Assembly (NCBI GenBank): GCA_934045075.1
Contig: OW203724.1
Coordinates: 5,257,473-5,321,472 of the forward strand
Source of the DNA: Yponomeuta sedellus
Taxonomy: Eukaryota > Arthropoda > Insecta > Lepidoptera > Yponomeutidae
DNA: 64,000 nt
Direction of reading: 5' to 3'
This document shows, in pieces, positions 42,395 through 52,390 of this stretch (the stretch's first letter is position 1; every line of letters starts with the position of its first letter). Under the pieces are notes generated by a model. It was not told the DNA's origin. It ran no database searches and worked only from the letters and a program-made list of their open reading frames with translations. Made by a program: the position numbers and the translations under genes.

Positions 42395-43030
42395 CATAAA
42401 CTCAAGCCTGTATCCCAAAGGGGTAGGCATAGGCCAGGGTCTGCCACTTACTTATCCTTACGTTTCAACATTTTTTTTTGTCGTGGCATATACTTGCGGG
42501 TTTCGGGTACTTTTTATCTTGCCCTCAGTCCTGTGGTTTACTAATTTGACTAGCCTACTGAGTGAAATTCTCTGTAAAACTTATTAATTTATTAATTTGA
42601 TTATGTAATATTACTTTGTGAAATCTTTTTTAATGTTGTTAAATAAAGTGTATTCTTCATCTTCTTCAGGCTATACTAGTCCACTGCTGGACACAGCCCT
42701 CCCCTAATGAGCGCCATAGCACAAGGTTGCGCCATCATTGAGGGGTAGTTTCCATAATCCCCACGCTGGGCATGCGGGTTGGGGATCGCAGTTTGGTGGA
42801 ATTGTACTGCAGGGGCACTGCTGCCCACCCCCCGGTTTGCGTCCCTTAGTCGCCTTTATTTTAAGTTTATTCCTATTCTTAGCTAATACATCCCCTAGTT
42901 AGTCGAAGTAAGTCAGCCCTTACCGGTATTTCCAGCCATATCAGCTCGACGAATTTCTTTCGTCAATATTTCTTCCTTCATCCTCTCCAATGTCCAAGCC
43001 GGCCCTACATTCCTGTCTTAATACAAGTCA
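42395..43030 (-). pseudogene. TATG-tail LINE 3' part, split by an insertion
   Basis: 42395-42522 (antisense of TGGCAAGTGGCAG...ATACAGGCTTGAG) and 42877-43030 (antisense of ATGTAGGGCCGGCTTGGACA.. and ..GGGGATGTATTAGC) are parts of one copy, adjacent in other copies (ATCTTTCCCTTTGCTAATAC). The sequence between is foreign. Confidence 0.7.
42525..42876 (-). mobile_element. RTE-like 3' region inserted into a LINE copy
   Basis: Includes the minus-strand CGACTAAGGGACGCAAACCG, CAGCAGTGCCCCTGCAGTAC, CCAGCGTGGGGATTATGG, GCTCATTAGGGGAGGG, CCAGCAGTGGACTAG and a GAAGAAGATGAAG tail at about 42656-42668. The 42525-42655 part is unassigned AT-rich sequence. Confidence 0.65.
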
Positions 43031-43165
43031 CTAGAGTCAGTTTCGCGCACGTGCGACTCCATATGCACACGTGTTTTGGAATTTATTCACTTTGGTCGAC
43101 TTATGACACGACTAACTTAGAATAGACAGGATATATTCTTATACGCACTTGACATTTGGCCTCTG

Positions 43166-43472
43166 AGTGCTTAGTGCGAGATTGACAGATCCAATTGAAT
43201 AACTTTACTACCGCGTTAATCGAGCATTGAGTAGTGAGTATGAGTAAGTTAACCTTTCGAACTGGCAAAACGCTGTCACAGAACAACTCGCACTCGCGTT
43301 TATTCGTGTTTGGGCTGGTAAACGTGTTCACTTCTCAACGTAAACCATTACAACTCGCACTCAGCAATTTTAATTTCCATACTATTGTCGCTAGGTGGCG
43401 CTTCCTCGATACCATACAAATATGAGTTTACGTCAACGCGATCGAGTAGTTAAAAAACTCGCACTAAGCCCT
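43166..43472. mobile_element. TIR element, copy without the nested MITE
   Basis: AGTGCTTAGTGCGAG ... CTCGCACTAAGCCCT, 307 bp, co-linear with 14851-15560 minus the 407-bp insert. Confidence 0.85.
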
Positions 43473-43611
43473 CTGCTCTATTAGTAAGTGGAAATACGTG
43501 ATTAGAGACTTATTACGTATGCCGTCAGTGGATGGACTATGAGATCATTCTGACAGTTTTCAGCAGAAGTATTTCTTTCTGTTTCGTGATACTCATACAT
43601 AGTTATACATT

Positions 43612-43768
43612 AAACGGGTCTTGCCGTGGTCACGGGTAGACTGAAGTCCGTCTGACCCGAGGCAAACTAAAAAAGTTCGTCTCCTAGTTTGACCCGGCCG
43701 GGGATCGAACCCGAGACCTTCGGTTTTACAGTCGGCGTTCCAAACCGCTGCGCCACCGAGGCCGTCAA
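43612..43768 (-). mobile_element. tRNA-derived SINE (third type), full length
   Basis: Minus strand: GCCTCGGTGGCGCAGCGGTT (box A TGGCGCAGCGG), CTCGGGTTCGATCCCCGG (box B perfect), then AGGAGACGAACTTTTTTAGT, CAGACGGACTTCAGTCTACC, CGGCAAGACCCG. Confidence 0.82.
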
Positions 43769-43770
43769 AC

Positions 43771-43955
43771 AAACATAACATAACATTTACATAAAAGCTC
43801 ATACATTGCTTCTGGCCCCACACTAGGATACCCTGTGTTGTGGGAACCAGAAACAACGTCATCACAAACATGTAAGCATCCAAGACCTGGGCTTTTTTTT
43901 CCCAGCTGGGATTCGAACCCGGGACCTCTTGCAGAATCCGGGACCTCTTGCATGT
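43771..43955 (-). mobile_element. tRNA-derived SINE (type A), head partly duplicated
   Basis: Antisense body GGCCCCACACTAGGATACCC, AGCTGGGATTCGAACCCGGG, then GACCTCTTGCA twice (43921 and 43942). (TAACA)n tail at 43771-43785. Confidence 0.8.
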
Positions 43956-44194
43956 ACATGTATAATTGAGTTTTTAGCAGTACCTACTTATTTTTGTTTT
44001 TTGAACACTGCAGTTTCATTCGCTGACTACGTAACTAGTATATAAACGGAAGTTGAAGCTTCGGAGGCTGTCTTTGGATGAAAAGAGGCCGCCCTATATA
44101 CGCCGCTTTTGGCATCGAGCCGGACCCAGCCTATGCGCCGCGTGCGGTTATGTTACCAGTCTCTATCAGAAGGCCAGCTCAGTTCCTAAAAAGA

Positions 44195-44256
44195 CTGGGA
44201 TAATTTTTGTTTTTCTTTTTTCCTGGTGTACAATAAAGAATATTTTTATCTTATCT
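44195..44256 (+). repeat. LINE 3' tail
   Basis: CTGGTGTACAATAAAGAATA, then TTTTATCTTATC. Confidence 0.65.
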
Positions 44257-44299
44257 TCATTGAAATTTAAAATTCAGTCGCATCCATGTTTTTTTTTCA

Positions 44300-44540
44300 C
44301 ATAGGGTCTAACTAGACCTAAGACTTAGAAGGCACTTAGCCTCATAGTTGGGCCTTTGTGCGTAGAAAGCGCTGAGGTGTGTTAACAATTTAAATGCTAG
44401 CATTTTGCCACGATAATTTCCTTTATCGTGACAAAACGCTAGCGAGTTAGCGAGTGTTATTGCTACTGACTGTCTCGTCGGTCCAGCCGTTAAGGCTACC
44501 AAAACAGAGGTCGAGAGTTCGATTTCCATTGGGGGACGCC
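44300..44540 (-). mobile_element. SINE fragments, alternative 3' end subtype
   Basis: Antisense AGGTCTAGTTAG-type end, ACTTAGCCTCATAGTTGGGC, GCGCTGAGG, then a body altered by a local inverted repeat (GCTAGCATTTTGCCACGATA / TATCGTGACAAAACGCTAGC). A tRNA-like segment with GAGAGTTCGATTTCC lies near 44513-44526 on the plus strand. Confidence 0.55.
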
Positions 44541-44699
44541 GTACATTTGTAAAAGTGGCCTCAGTCTGGGTGTGTTTTCTCAGTTTTTTCAGTTTTCATG
44601 TTTGTGATGTCCTTGCCTGGTCACCATAGTACAAGGTATCCCAGTTTGGGACCAGATCAAGTGATTGTATTGTGTGGAATTTATTTTTATTATTATGAC

Positions 44700-44912
44700 A
44701 CTAACATAACATAACATTTACATACAAGCACATACATTGCTTCTGGCCCCACACTAGGATACCCTGTGTCGTGGGAACCAGAAACAACGACATCACAAAC
44801 ATGTAAACATCCAAGACCTGGGTTTTTTTTTGTTCCCAGCCGGGATTTGAACCCGGGACCTCTTGCATGGTAGGCAGACGCGCAACCGCTATGGCACAGA
44901 GGTCGTCAAGAA
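44700..44912 (-). mobile_element. tRNA-derived SINE (type A), full length
   Basis: Complete antisense copy: (CATAA)n-type tail, GGCCCCACACTAGGATACCC, CAGCCGGGATTTGAACCCGG, GGTAGGCAGACGCGCAACCG, GGCACAGAGGTCGTC. Confidence 0.85.
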
Positions 44913-44919
44913 AATAAGA

Positions 44920-45005
44920 AAATGCTTATAGCATTAATTCCGCCACATTGCCATTGTATTTTTTTACTTGTGTGCAATAAACGTATTAATAATAATAACT
45001 TCACA
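44920..45005 (+). repeat. LINE 3' tail with hairpin AATGC-TTATA-GCATT
   Basis: Hairpin at 44931-44945, CCGCC, GTGTGCAATAAACG, (TAA)n tail. Confidence 0.7.
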
Positions 45006-45009
45006 AATG

Positions 45010-45155
45010 CACATACAATTATTCCTGCAGTACAATTCCACCAAACTGTGATCCCCAACCCGCATTATGGGCATTACCCCCCAATGATGGCACAACCTTG
45101 CGCTCATTAGGGGAGGGCTATGTCCAGCAGTAGACTAATATAGCCTGAAGAAGAA
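45010..45155 (+). mobile_element. RTE-like LINE 3' end, sense
   Basis: CTGCAGTACAATTCCACCAA, CCCCAATGATGGCACAACC, GCTCATTAGGGGAGGGCTAT, CCAGCAGTAGACTAATATAG, GAAGAAGAAG. Same order as the minus-strand copies at 42525 and 30509. Confidence 0.8.
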
Positions 45156-45189
45156 GAAATGCACATAACTTAGAAAGCAAAGTCATTGG

Positions 45190-45255
45190 TTCATCCCGGA
45201 ATTCGAACCCACGACCACCCGATTGAGAAGCTGACGTTCTACCGCTCCGCTGCCA
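45190..45255 (-). repeat. tRNA-like SINE head
   Basis: CGGAATTCGAACCCACGACC and GTTCTACCGCTCCGCTGCC are antisense box B and box A. Confidence 0.6.
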
Positions 45256-45367
45256 TAATTTTGAATATACGTTGGTATGAGAATAATTTTACAGATCAAA
45301 TTGTATTTCATCAGCCTGCTTTTATTTGTATTTGTACATTTGTGGTCATTTTTTTATTAATCTAGCT

Positions 45368-45640
45368 AATAAACGTCCCACTACAGCGCACAGGCCTTCT
45401 CTCAGAGAAAAACAGTATGGGCGCCCACCATGGATTAGCAATTTGAGCGCTAAGATATTTACCGACACTCAGGTTTCCTCACGATGTTTTCCTTCACTTA
45501 GCGAGTGGTATTGCTACGATAACGTAACAAGTGTACAAAATCAAGTCATTGGTGAGGGCTTACACCAATGACTTGATCGAACCTGGGTCTCTCGCTTCCG
45601 AGTCCATCGTTCTACCTACTACCCTACCACCGCTCAGACG
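45368..45640 (-). mobile_element. tRNA-derived SINE with RTE-like tail, full length
   Basis: Reading antisense: tail AACGTCCCACTACAGCGCAC, CTCTCAGAGAAA, body CCACCATGGATTAGCAATTT, CAGGTTTCCTCACGATGTTT, AGCGAGTGGTATTGCTACGA, then the tRNA-like head (CTTGATCGAACCTGGGTCTC ... TACCCTACCACCGC). TCAAGTCATTGGTG with its inverse (45541-45576) lies before the head. Confidence 0.78.
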
Positions 45641-45839
45641 ATATTTTGTAAAAAAATAGTTATATTATATTATTATAGAATTGTATGTAAGTAATATTGA
45701 TTATTAGTATGTAGATTGCAGTGAATATGTATTTAAGTATCATTTTTTATATTTTGTGCTATTTTATAATATACGTATGTGTATTTACATTATATTTGTT
45801 ATATTTAATTAACATAGGTTATGTAATAAATCACTCTTA

Positions 45840-46030
45840 TATTATATTGTTTACTGGCACTACCCCTTCCACTGTCCGCATTATTGTGGGTTAGCTGGAA
45901 GAAAATACTATCTAGTATTAAGCTCGCCTTTGTACAAATTTGTTTTAGTGCAATAAAGAATTTTCATTCATTCATTCATTCGTTCGTTCGTTCGTTCGTT
46001 CGTTCATTCATTCATTCATATTATATCATA
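45840..46030 (+). repeat. LINE 3' tail with hairpin and (TTCA)n(TTCG)n
   Basis: CACTACCCCTTCCACTGTCC, TTAGCTGGAAGAAAATACTA; hairpin AATACTA-TC-TAGTATT (45904-45919), AAGCTCGCC, GTGCAATAAAGAATTTTCA, then TTCA, TTCG and TTCA repeats. Confidence 0.82.
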
Positions 46031-46099
46031 TTATTGGTGACTGTATGAATGTATACCTAAATAAATAAATAAAAAAAATATAATAAGAGAAGTAGGGTA

Positions 46100-46443
46100 C
46101 AGTACTACACATCATAAAAGTCCCTTCGGGAATCTACGTTCGCGCAGACTAGGAAGAAGTGTAACGAAAGTACCCGAGGCTATACGTACATTCAACATGA
46201 TCTTTAACCGATACGGTTAAGGTGCAGAATTGATTGCCGCAGTAGCGCTACCTATTTCGCTCACGCTAGTATTGCCAAACTAATAGTCACCTGCATCGAT
46301 GACGTTGAATCAACCAATAGCTACAAAGGCGCGCGGCCTGCCATAAAATGAAACTAACTGATTGGTCGATCAACTTGCCGCACATCCAAAATTTGGTCAT
46401 CTGCGCAGGTACATCCGCGAGACTTATTTCTTGTGTAGCACTG
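46100..46443. mobile_element. 344-bp MITE, copy 2
   Basis: CAGTACTACACA / TGTGTAGCACTG ends, TA on both sides; near-identical to 26141-26484. Confidence 0.88.
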
Positions 46444-46444
46444 T

Positions 46445-46903
46445 AACTACTTTGTTAAGATTCCACAGACTGGTTAGATTTATAGAGGCTGTATGCCGAC
46501 TTTTAGTGTATGCAACGAGTTTGTTTTATCTGCATCGCATTTAACCTTCTGTACTGAATATTATATGCAGTGGGCCGAGCTGTTGGCAACTCGCCACGGG
46601 CGCCACGCCTCAAACATACCATTGGTTATTAACGTTAACCAATTGACACGCTTTTCTAACGTGATTGGTTACTGCACATCGTTTCTCAGAATCAGTTATG
46701 CCGTTCGTCAAGCCAGCGAACAGCTCCCAGAATTGTCCACTGTGAATTGTCGGAAATATGACGATAAGTGTCAAGGAAGTAGAAAAAAATCTACCCGATA
46801 ATCCTGCGCAGACGAAGTTGCGGGCATTGGGTAGTATAATATCTTAACCTAATCTAAAAGTGATATCTTCCATGGCCATTATGCATGGCCACAATAGAAT
46901 TAA
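46445..46903. other. No gene recognised
   Basis: GC slightly higher than average (AGTGGGCCGAGCTGTTGGCA near 46571), but no frame or repeat recognised. Confidence 0.4.
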
Positions 46904-46905
46904 AT

Positions 46906-47238
46906 ATCGATAGCAACCCTTATATGTCCCCACTGCTGGGGCACGTGTCTCTTCCTGCATCACAGGAAGGTTAGGCCATACTCCACCACGGGGGCCAAGT
47001 CCGGGTTTGTGGAGGATTGTAAGACAGTGGCGGGCCTTACTGTCAGAAGTTACCAAGCCACCCTTGAGGCCTCTGACATGGCTTAACGACTGCCATTACA
47101 TGACAGCCGGCACCAACGGCTTAACGTGCCTTGCGAAGCACGGAAGCGCTCGGAAAAATGCCACTAGCGGTAGTTACGGCACCCGACCTTGCCTATTGTT
47201 GCGTAACTCAAGTAATTGATTGAAATCACTCGGTTAAT
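46906..47238 (-). mobile_element. 5S-derived SINE
   Basis: Minus-strand copy. The head is partly lost (GAGTTACGCAACAATAGGCA retained; box C replaced), the body is intact, and the tail is CCCCAGCAGTGGGGACATAT. Confidence 0.88.
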
Positions 47239-47394
47239 ATTCGATGGTTTGCGGCTCTTGTTCATATATATACCAGACAGGAAAATCCGTGTTCAACCAC
47301 ATAATTAACCCTGTGTGCAGTAGGCAGGATATTGCGCCGCGACCTTCCTATCTGGGTCAGTCTTCACATTTATACTTCTGTAGCTTGTGTGGCG

Positions 47395-47465
47395 GCGGCG
47401 CTTCTACCCACTGGGCTGTAGAATGGACTTGAAAGCGCAAGACCCAGGTTCGGTTCCCGGGCATC
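47395..47465 (+). repeat. tRNA-like SINE head
   Basis: CCACTGGGCTGTAGAATGGA and CCAGGTTCGGTTCCCGGGCA (box B). Confidence 0.5.
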
Positions 47466-47489
47466 TAACGTTGAATTCCTAATTTCGAT

Positions 47490-47645
47490 ATTTCCGAATT
47501 GCACCGACTACCCGTCTCTAATTTCTTTCTTGGCTCCGTCTATGGTTGCCTGAAAGAAATTGCTTTAAGTAACAAGGCCACCAGTTGTACTGTATTTTTG
47601 TATAATTTCTGTTACTGAAATTTCTGTGTGCAATAAAGAATATTC
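47490..47645 (+). repeat. LINE 3' end with hairpin
   Basis: TTGCACCGACTACCCGTCTC, hairpin TTGC-TTTAA-GTAA, AAGGCCACCAGTTGTACTGT, GCAATAAAGAATATTC. Confidence 0.75.
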
Positions 47646-47649
47646 TAGC

Positions 47650-48190
47650 TATCATGTACCGATGACTTTGTTTTCTAAGAAAGTACATTGTGAAGCAATA
47701 CCACTCGTTAACTGTGAAAGAGAACATAGTGACTGTCTGAGGTGTTCGAATAGCTTATCGCTAGGAATCCGCTATTTGACTCTCTTTTCAAGTTAGTCTT
47801 ATTTGGTAAATATCTCTTCCATTAGACAAAAAAATATTTTAGTATATTTTTTGAGGACCTAAAAGCAACAAAAAAATATATTTTAAAACTTTACTTTGCT
47901 AAACAGCCAAAAACGCGGTCAGCCATTTTTGTCTACGGTTTGAAGACCTGAAGACTTGTAAACAAAGTTTGACATTCAACATCTATGAGTGATTTGAAAT
48001 AACAACAACGCGTTTATCGCATTGAGTTTACATGCAAAATATAGCAATTATCATTATTGCATTGTTCGACAATGCAACAACACGTGAATAAAAACTCCCG
48101 GGAAGTTGTGGATTCGTGGGTACAGTGAAATAAACATACGAAAAAATTGGCTCAAACTTGCCAAAAGAGGCCCCGATACTTTAACGACTG
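47650..48190. other. Small SINE remnant, otherwise no gene recognised
   Basis: 47690-47755 has a SINE body trace (AATACCACTCGTTAACTGTG). 47760-48190 is unassigned. The 100 bases before the U6-like start show no convincing TATA box at the usual -30 position. Confidence 0.45.
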
Positions 48191-48193
48191 AAA

Positions 48194-48280
48194 ACACTTG
48201 CTTCGGCAGTACATATACTTAAATTGGAACGATACAGAGAAGATTAGTATGGCCCCTGCGCAAGGATGACACGCAAAATT
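48194..48280 (+). pseudogene. U6 snRNA-like sequence, 5' part
   Basis: CTTGCTTCGGCAGTACATAT ... AATTGGAACGATACAGAGAA ... GGCCCCTGCGCAAGGATGAC ... ACGCAAAATT matches U6 spliceosomal RNA over its first ~87 bases, with a few changes from the sequence I know (for example GATTAGTATGG for GATTAGCATGG). The rest of U6 continues at 49315 after an insertion. Diverged first bases, no clear promoter TATA and the interruption all argue for a pseudogene. Confidence 0.9.
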
Positions 48281-49310
48281 GACAACATTTCAAAATTGTA
48301 TGGAGCTCTAATTCGAAAACCATTTCGATATTTGGCTTTGTAAAGCACGTAAAAAATTATTTCAGTTTTTTTCTGTGGTTGCATTTCCGAGAAAATGGTA
48401 AAAACACAAAAATACGCTGATGACGTCACACCATGGCTCTCAGTGAACATGCCTGTGCCACGATAAAAAAAAGTCAATTTCAAGATCTGACCTAAAAATT
48501 ATTTTGTAATTTTTCGATACGAAATGATGGGCGATGATGTGACAACTTGGAAACCAATGAAACTGCAGCGTTGCTTCGTGAACAGATTGAACAAAATTGA
48601 GTAGAGAGAAATAAATTTAACACTACACAAAGTGTATAATATTTTTATTTTTAATGCACTAACCCGTGCTAAGGAACAAATTTAAAAACCTATTTATCCT
48701 GGCACGGATAGCCAGAGGTTGCGGGTTCGAATCCCGGCATGGGTGAAATTTTTAGCCTCTAAATAGGTTTTTAAACTACACAGAGTTTGTTAACGTTACG
48801 CAAGGCAAGCCACACAACATAATTATCCGGGTTACCATACTTTATACTTACCATTATAAATAACCTTGAAAAAGTAGCTATAAAAGTAACAAACTGGCAG
48901 CAAAAACACTCCGAACGCAGATAAAGGCTTTGCCAACACAAAGTGCATTTAAAAAAAGGAACAACTACATACATAAGGGATGATGAATTGAACTAAGCTG
49001 ATTTAATTGTATAAAAAAAGCACATTTGCAGATGTTAAAAAAATACAGAAACTGTTTTTTAACATGGCCCTGGCATTCATAAAATGACATTTGTTTGTAA
49101 CTATCTTTTTTTAGGATATTAGGCAAAAGAAAACATATTGTGAGCCTCGTTGTTTCGTCACTTCCGGTAAATATATTTTAAACTTTAAAATTTTAAAAAT
49201 ATAAGAAAACGTGCGTGTTTCAGAAAATAAAAATATATGGGTCGTTTTATTTTGTATCTAGTTTCCTTTAAGACAATAAAATACGTATGCTAAAAAAATT
49301 AAATTTTGTC
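48281..49310. mobile_element. ~1.03-kb insertion splitting the U6-like sequence
   Basis: Left end GACAACATTTCAAAA, right end AATTTAAATTTTGTC-like (…TTAAATTTTGTC). The first ten bases GACAACATTT and the inverse of the last ten, GACAAAATTT, match at nine positions. AATT lies on both sides (48277-48280 and 49311-49314). AT-rich, without a long frame; a tRNA-like repeat sits inside at 48640-48780. It looks like a non-autonomous element of unknown superfamily. Confidence 0.75.
48640..48780 (+). repeat. tRNA-like repeat with inverted end, inside the U6 insertion
   Basis: GCACTAACCCGTGCTAAGGA and AAAACCTATTTA (antisense end) are joined to CCTGGCACGGATAGCCAGAG, GGGTTCGAATCCCGG and GCCTCTAAATAGG (sense). 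Confidence 0.8.
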
Positions 49311-49314
49311 AATT

Positions 49315-49336
49315 GTGAAGCGTTCCACATTTTTTT
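49315..49336 (+). pseudogene. U6 snRNA-like sequence, 3' part with T run
   Basis: GTGAAGCGTTCCACATTTTT continues U6 exactly where 48280 stops. 87 + 22 bases give the expected U6 length of about 107 including the terminator Ts. Confidence 0.9.
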
Positions 49337-49492
49337 ATCTTAATATCTGCGACATGTATTATTTCGCAATGTTTTAAATTTTGTGATGTGATTTATAAGT
49401 ATGAAAAATAAAGTAATCCTTTCCATTAAATAAAAAAAATCTTTAAAAATTGTAGCCCATGTGTTATTCTGATGTATAAGCTATATTGTTGT

Positions 49493-49540
49493 AAAGTTTC
49501 ATTAAAATCCATTATACTTAATGGATTTTAATGAAACTTT
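49493..49540. repeat. Perfect hairpin, 22-bp arms
   Basis: AAAGTTTCATTAAAATCCAT..., 4-base loop, exact inverse. Confidence 0.92.
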
Positions 49541-49619
49541 TGGCGTGTTGGCAGTTCATATGTAAAAGAGTAAAAAACATCTATCCATACAAACTTTCGC
49601 GTTTATAATTTAATAGATA

Positions 49620-49682
49620 GTAGTGATCTGTGTAATTACCTTTTTTCGGTGCAATAAAGTGTTCTCTATCTACCTACCTATA
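49620..49682 (+). repeat. LINE 3' tail, (CTAC/CTAT)n
   Basis: GGTGCAATAAAGTGTTCTCT then ATCTACCTACCTA. Confidence 0.65.
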
Positions 49683-49684
49683 AG

Positions 49685-49990
49685 TACTTTATATAAAAGG
49701 AAATAGGAATAAGTCTGTACAGGTAGAGGGTTACACTGTTAACGTTATTATTTTGCTCGCTTGTATACGGATGTTATTGGATATGAGGAGCAGCTGTCGA
49801 ACGCAGTGCCTTTGCCAACAGAAAAAAAATTCGGTGGGGGGAAGCTGTGAAGCCTCGTCGACATTTTGGTTAGATGATAATTTACTATCCACTAAAAATC
49901 AGCGGTGTGGCTCAACCATGGTATAAAACTGAGCGGAGACATTTTTTGGTCTCCGCTCCGCTCACACATAATAATGATTATGTAAGTTGT
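49685..49990. other. No gene recognised
   Basis: Unassigned. Confidence 0.35.
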
Positions 49991-49994
49991 GATA

Positions 49995-50480
49995 TTAAAA
50001 ACCTATTTAGAGGCTAAAAATTCCACCCATGCCGGGATACGCACCCGCGACCTCTGGCTATCCGTGCCAGCGCTCTTTCCAACTGAGCTAATGGGCGACT
50101 CACCGGCATCAGTGAAATTTCGAACCTCTTTACACTATCTCTGTATTACGTACAGGCACCGACATCTGGCTGAAGTAAATTGCATCACTTACAGCCCCGA
50201 GTACCTACTTTGCTGTTAGGTTTTTACATCGGAATGATATCGCTGCACCCACGTGATTATACTATTTTTATTTTTAATGCACTAACCCGTGCTAAGGACA
50301 TTATTTTAAAAACCTATTTAGAGGCTAAAAATTCCACCCATGCCGGGATTTGAACCCGCGACCTCTGGCTATCCGTGCCAGCACTCTTTCCAACCTCTTT
50401 ACACTATTCTCTGTATTACGTTCAGGCAGCGACATCTGGCTGAAGTAAATTGCATCACTTACAGCCCCGACTACCTACTT
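49995..50480 (-). repeat. tRNA-like repeat, two tandem antisense units
   Basis: AAAAACCTATTTAGAGGCTA starts at about 49997 and again at about 50310. The second unit has a deletion joining CACTCTTTCCAAC to CTCTTTACACTATT, losing the box A side, and stops at CTACCTACTT. Confidence 0.85.
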
Positions 50481-50600
50481 AATAAATATAAATAAAAATA
50501 GTATAATCATGTGGGCACAGCGATATCATTCCGATGTAAAAACCTAACTGCAAAGTAGGTACTCGGGGCTGTAAGTGATGCAATTAACTACGCGCTGATT
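50481..50600 (+). repeat. tRNA-like repeat 5' part, head-to-head with the previous units
   Basis: GTATAATCATGTGGGCACAG, CGATATCATTCCGATG, GTAGGTACTCGGGGCTGTAA: sense orientation, ending before the tRNA part. Confidence 0.8.
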
Positions 50601-50609
50601 ATCAGCGAT

Positions 50610-51285
50610 AACCGAATTTTGACAAGTAACATTGCATAACGGTGCAAACCTCTTTGCACCATTTTTTTATAATTCTTTTTCTAATTACCACTTTCAAAAA
50701 CTTAAAATTCAGTCTCACATTTTCGAGATTTTCCTCATTTTCATCATTTCTACTATACATCTTGACTAGACCTGATTATTTTACCTGCTTATTCCGTTTT
50801 TATTCAGTTTTCTGATTTTGTTATAAATAAAATAAATAAGACAGTATAACTAAAGCACAAGGTTGAAGTCGTTCCAGTTTTATTATTTACAAAAGTTTTA
50901 CAACTCTTATGTTAAGGTAAAAAAGATAGAACGTAAATAGCATCCACCGTCTGCGCTTTGCCTATTCGATTTTTCCCCGGATTCCTCCACAGTTTTTAAT
51001 GAGAACGTAATGATGAAAAATATGGCATTAGAGCCCGCTCGGGCGTTATTAATCGGCGCGATTTTTCTACACACTTTTATCGCTCCGAGAAATGCAGAAG
51101 AATGAACCTCTAGTTCTTTTTCCCGCGTCGTTCGCCCCACTAAACCTGGTCGGACTATTCCGACAAAAAATCAAGTACCTTAGTGAACCGGAATCAAGCT
51201 TTATGTAGCTTTTGACATGATTTCTCCATTTGAAAGTTTTTCGTCGCATTGTACAATTTTATTATCAAAATTTAAGTGCAATAAA
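50610..51285. other. No gene recognised
   Basis: AT-rich, small frames only. Confidence 0.4.
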
Positions 51286-51289
51286 AGTT

Positions 51290-51545
51290 TTATAAACCTA
51301 TTTGGAGGCTAAAAATTCCACCCATGCCGGGACTTGAACCCGCAACCTCTGGCTAACCATGCCAGCGCTCTCCCATCTGAGCTAATGGGCGACTCACCGG
51401 CATCAGTGAAATTTTGAACCTCTTTACAATACTCTGTATTACGTTCAGGCAGCAACATCTGGCTGAAGTAATTTGCATCACTTGCAGCCCCGAGTACCTA
51501 CTTTGCAGTTAGGTTTTACATCGGAATGATATCGCTGTACGCTGT
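51290..51545 (-). repeat. tRNA-like repeat, one full unit
   Basis: GAGGCTAAAAATTCCACCCA, CCGGGACTTGAACCCGC, CTGAGCTAATGGGCGACTCA, CTGTATTACGTTCAGGCAGC, GCAGTTAGGTTTTACATCGG. Confidence 0.85.
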
Positions 51546-51586
51546 AATAAAAGTATCAATAAATAAATAAAATAAATAATTACGTA

Positions 51587-51740
51587 GTGTAGGATGCCCT
51601 CCGCCCAGTTGGGATGACGATCTGCGAAAAACTGCAGAGAGGTGCCGGATGCGGCAAGCTGAAGACAGAGCGCTATGGCGCTCATCACGGGAAGGCTACG
51701 CCCAGCAGTGGACTAGTATAGCCTGGTAATGATGATAAGG
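51587..51740 (+). mobile_element. RTE-like LINE ORF2 end, sense
   Basis: GATGACGATCTGCGAAAAAC, GCGGCAAGCTGAAGACAGAG, GCGCTCATCACGGGAAGGCT, CCAGCAGTGGACTAGTATAG, then a TGATGATAAGGATGAT tail. Confidence 0.8.
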
Positions 51741-51921
51741 ATGATTACGTTTTAAGGAAGTGATTTAGTAATACCTTATATACAGAAAAAAACAATACCT
51801 GAAACAAGTCGGTTGGAGAATGTCACTTGCGATAAGAAAAAACAGAATATAGATTTTGAGGGTGCAAGCAGCAACTGATGCATGCTATTATAGATACGAG
51901 ACAGGCCAAGATCGTCTCATA

Positions 51922-52045
51922 TAGATAGATAGAGAACACTTTATTGTACATAAAAATGGAAATTACACAGATATTTCTTAACCTAAGAGTACAGACGGCG
52001 GCCTTATCACTAAAAGTGATCTCTTCCAGACAACCCTCATATAAT
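51922..52045 (-). repeat. LINE 3' tail with hairpin ATCAC-TTTTA-GTGAT
   Basis: Antisense: TAGATAGATAGAGAACACTT, TTAACCTAAGAGTACAGACG, GGCCTTATCACTAAAAGTGA. Confidence 0.8.
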
Positions 52046-52129
52046 CAGATATAATCAATTATATATTTCAACGCAAAGAATTGGCTTTCTGTAACAAATA
52101 CCTTGTAACAATGATCTTTGGTTTTGCAA

Positions 52130-52260
52130 TGTAGTGAGCATAGGGTGAAGGAAAACATCGTGAGAAAATCAGAGTGTCTGACGTATTCATATACTGCTTG
52201 AAATTTCTAATACGTGGCTGACACGCGTGGTCTATTCACACTAATTGGCCGCTGCATCTT
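52130..52260 (+). repeat. SINE body fragment
   Basis: GTGAAGGAAAACATCGTGAG, AAAATCAGAGTGTCTGACGT, GGCTGACACGCGTGG. Confidence 0.65.
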
Positions 52261-52390
52261 CGTACTGAGATGATTTATACACAATCCAGTGGCATCTTTA
52301 CTCACACTAGATGGGTAAAGGGACCCTTCAGACGCTGCAGTGCCTGGGATATGGATTTTTTAGATGGTGTAGGCTTGCCCAGTACCTATA

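Noticed and set aside
43593..43959. Open frames with GTSCMVGR/GFESQLG-type peptides (also 4687-5028)
   Set aside because: They are translations of type A tRNA SINEs.
48194..48280. Functional U6 snRNA gene
   Set aside because: Interrupted before its 3' end, altered first bases and internal changes, and no convincing upstream TATA element.
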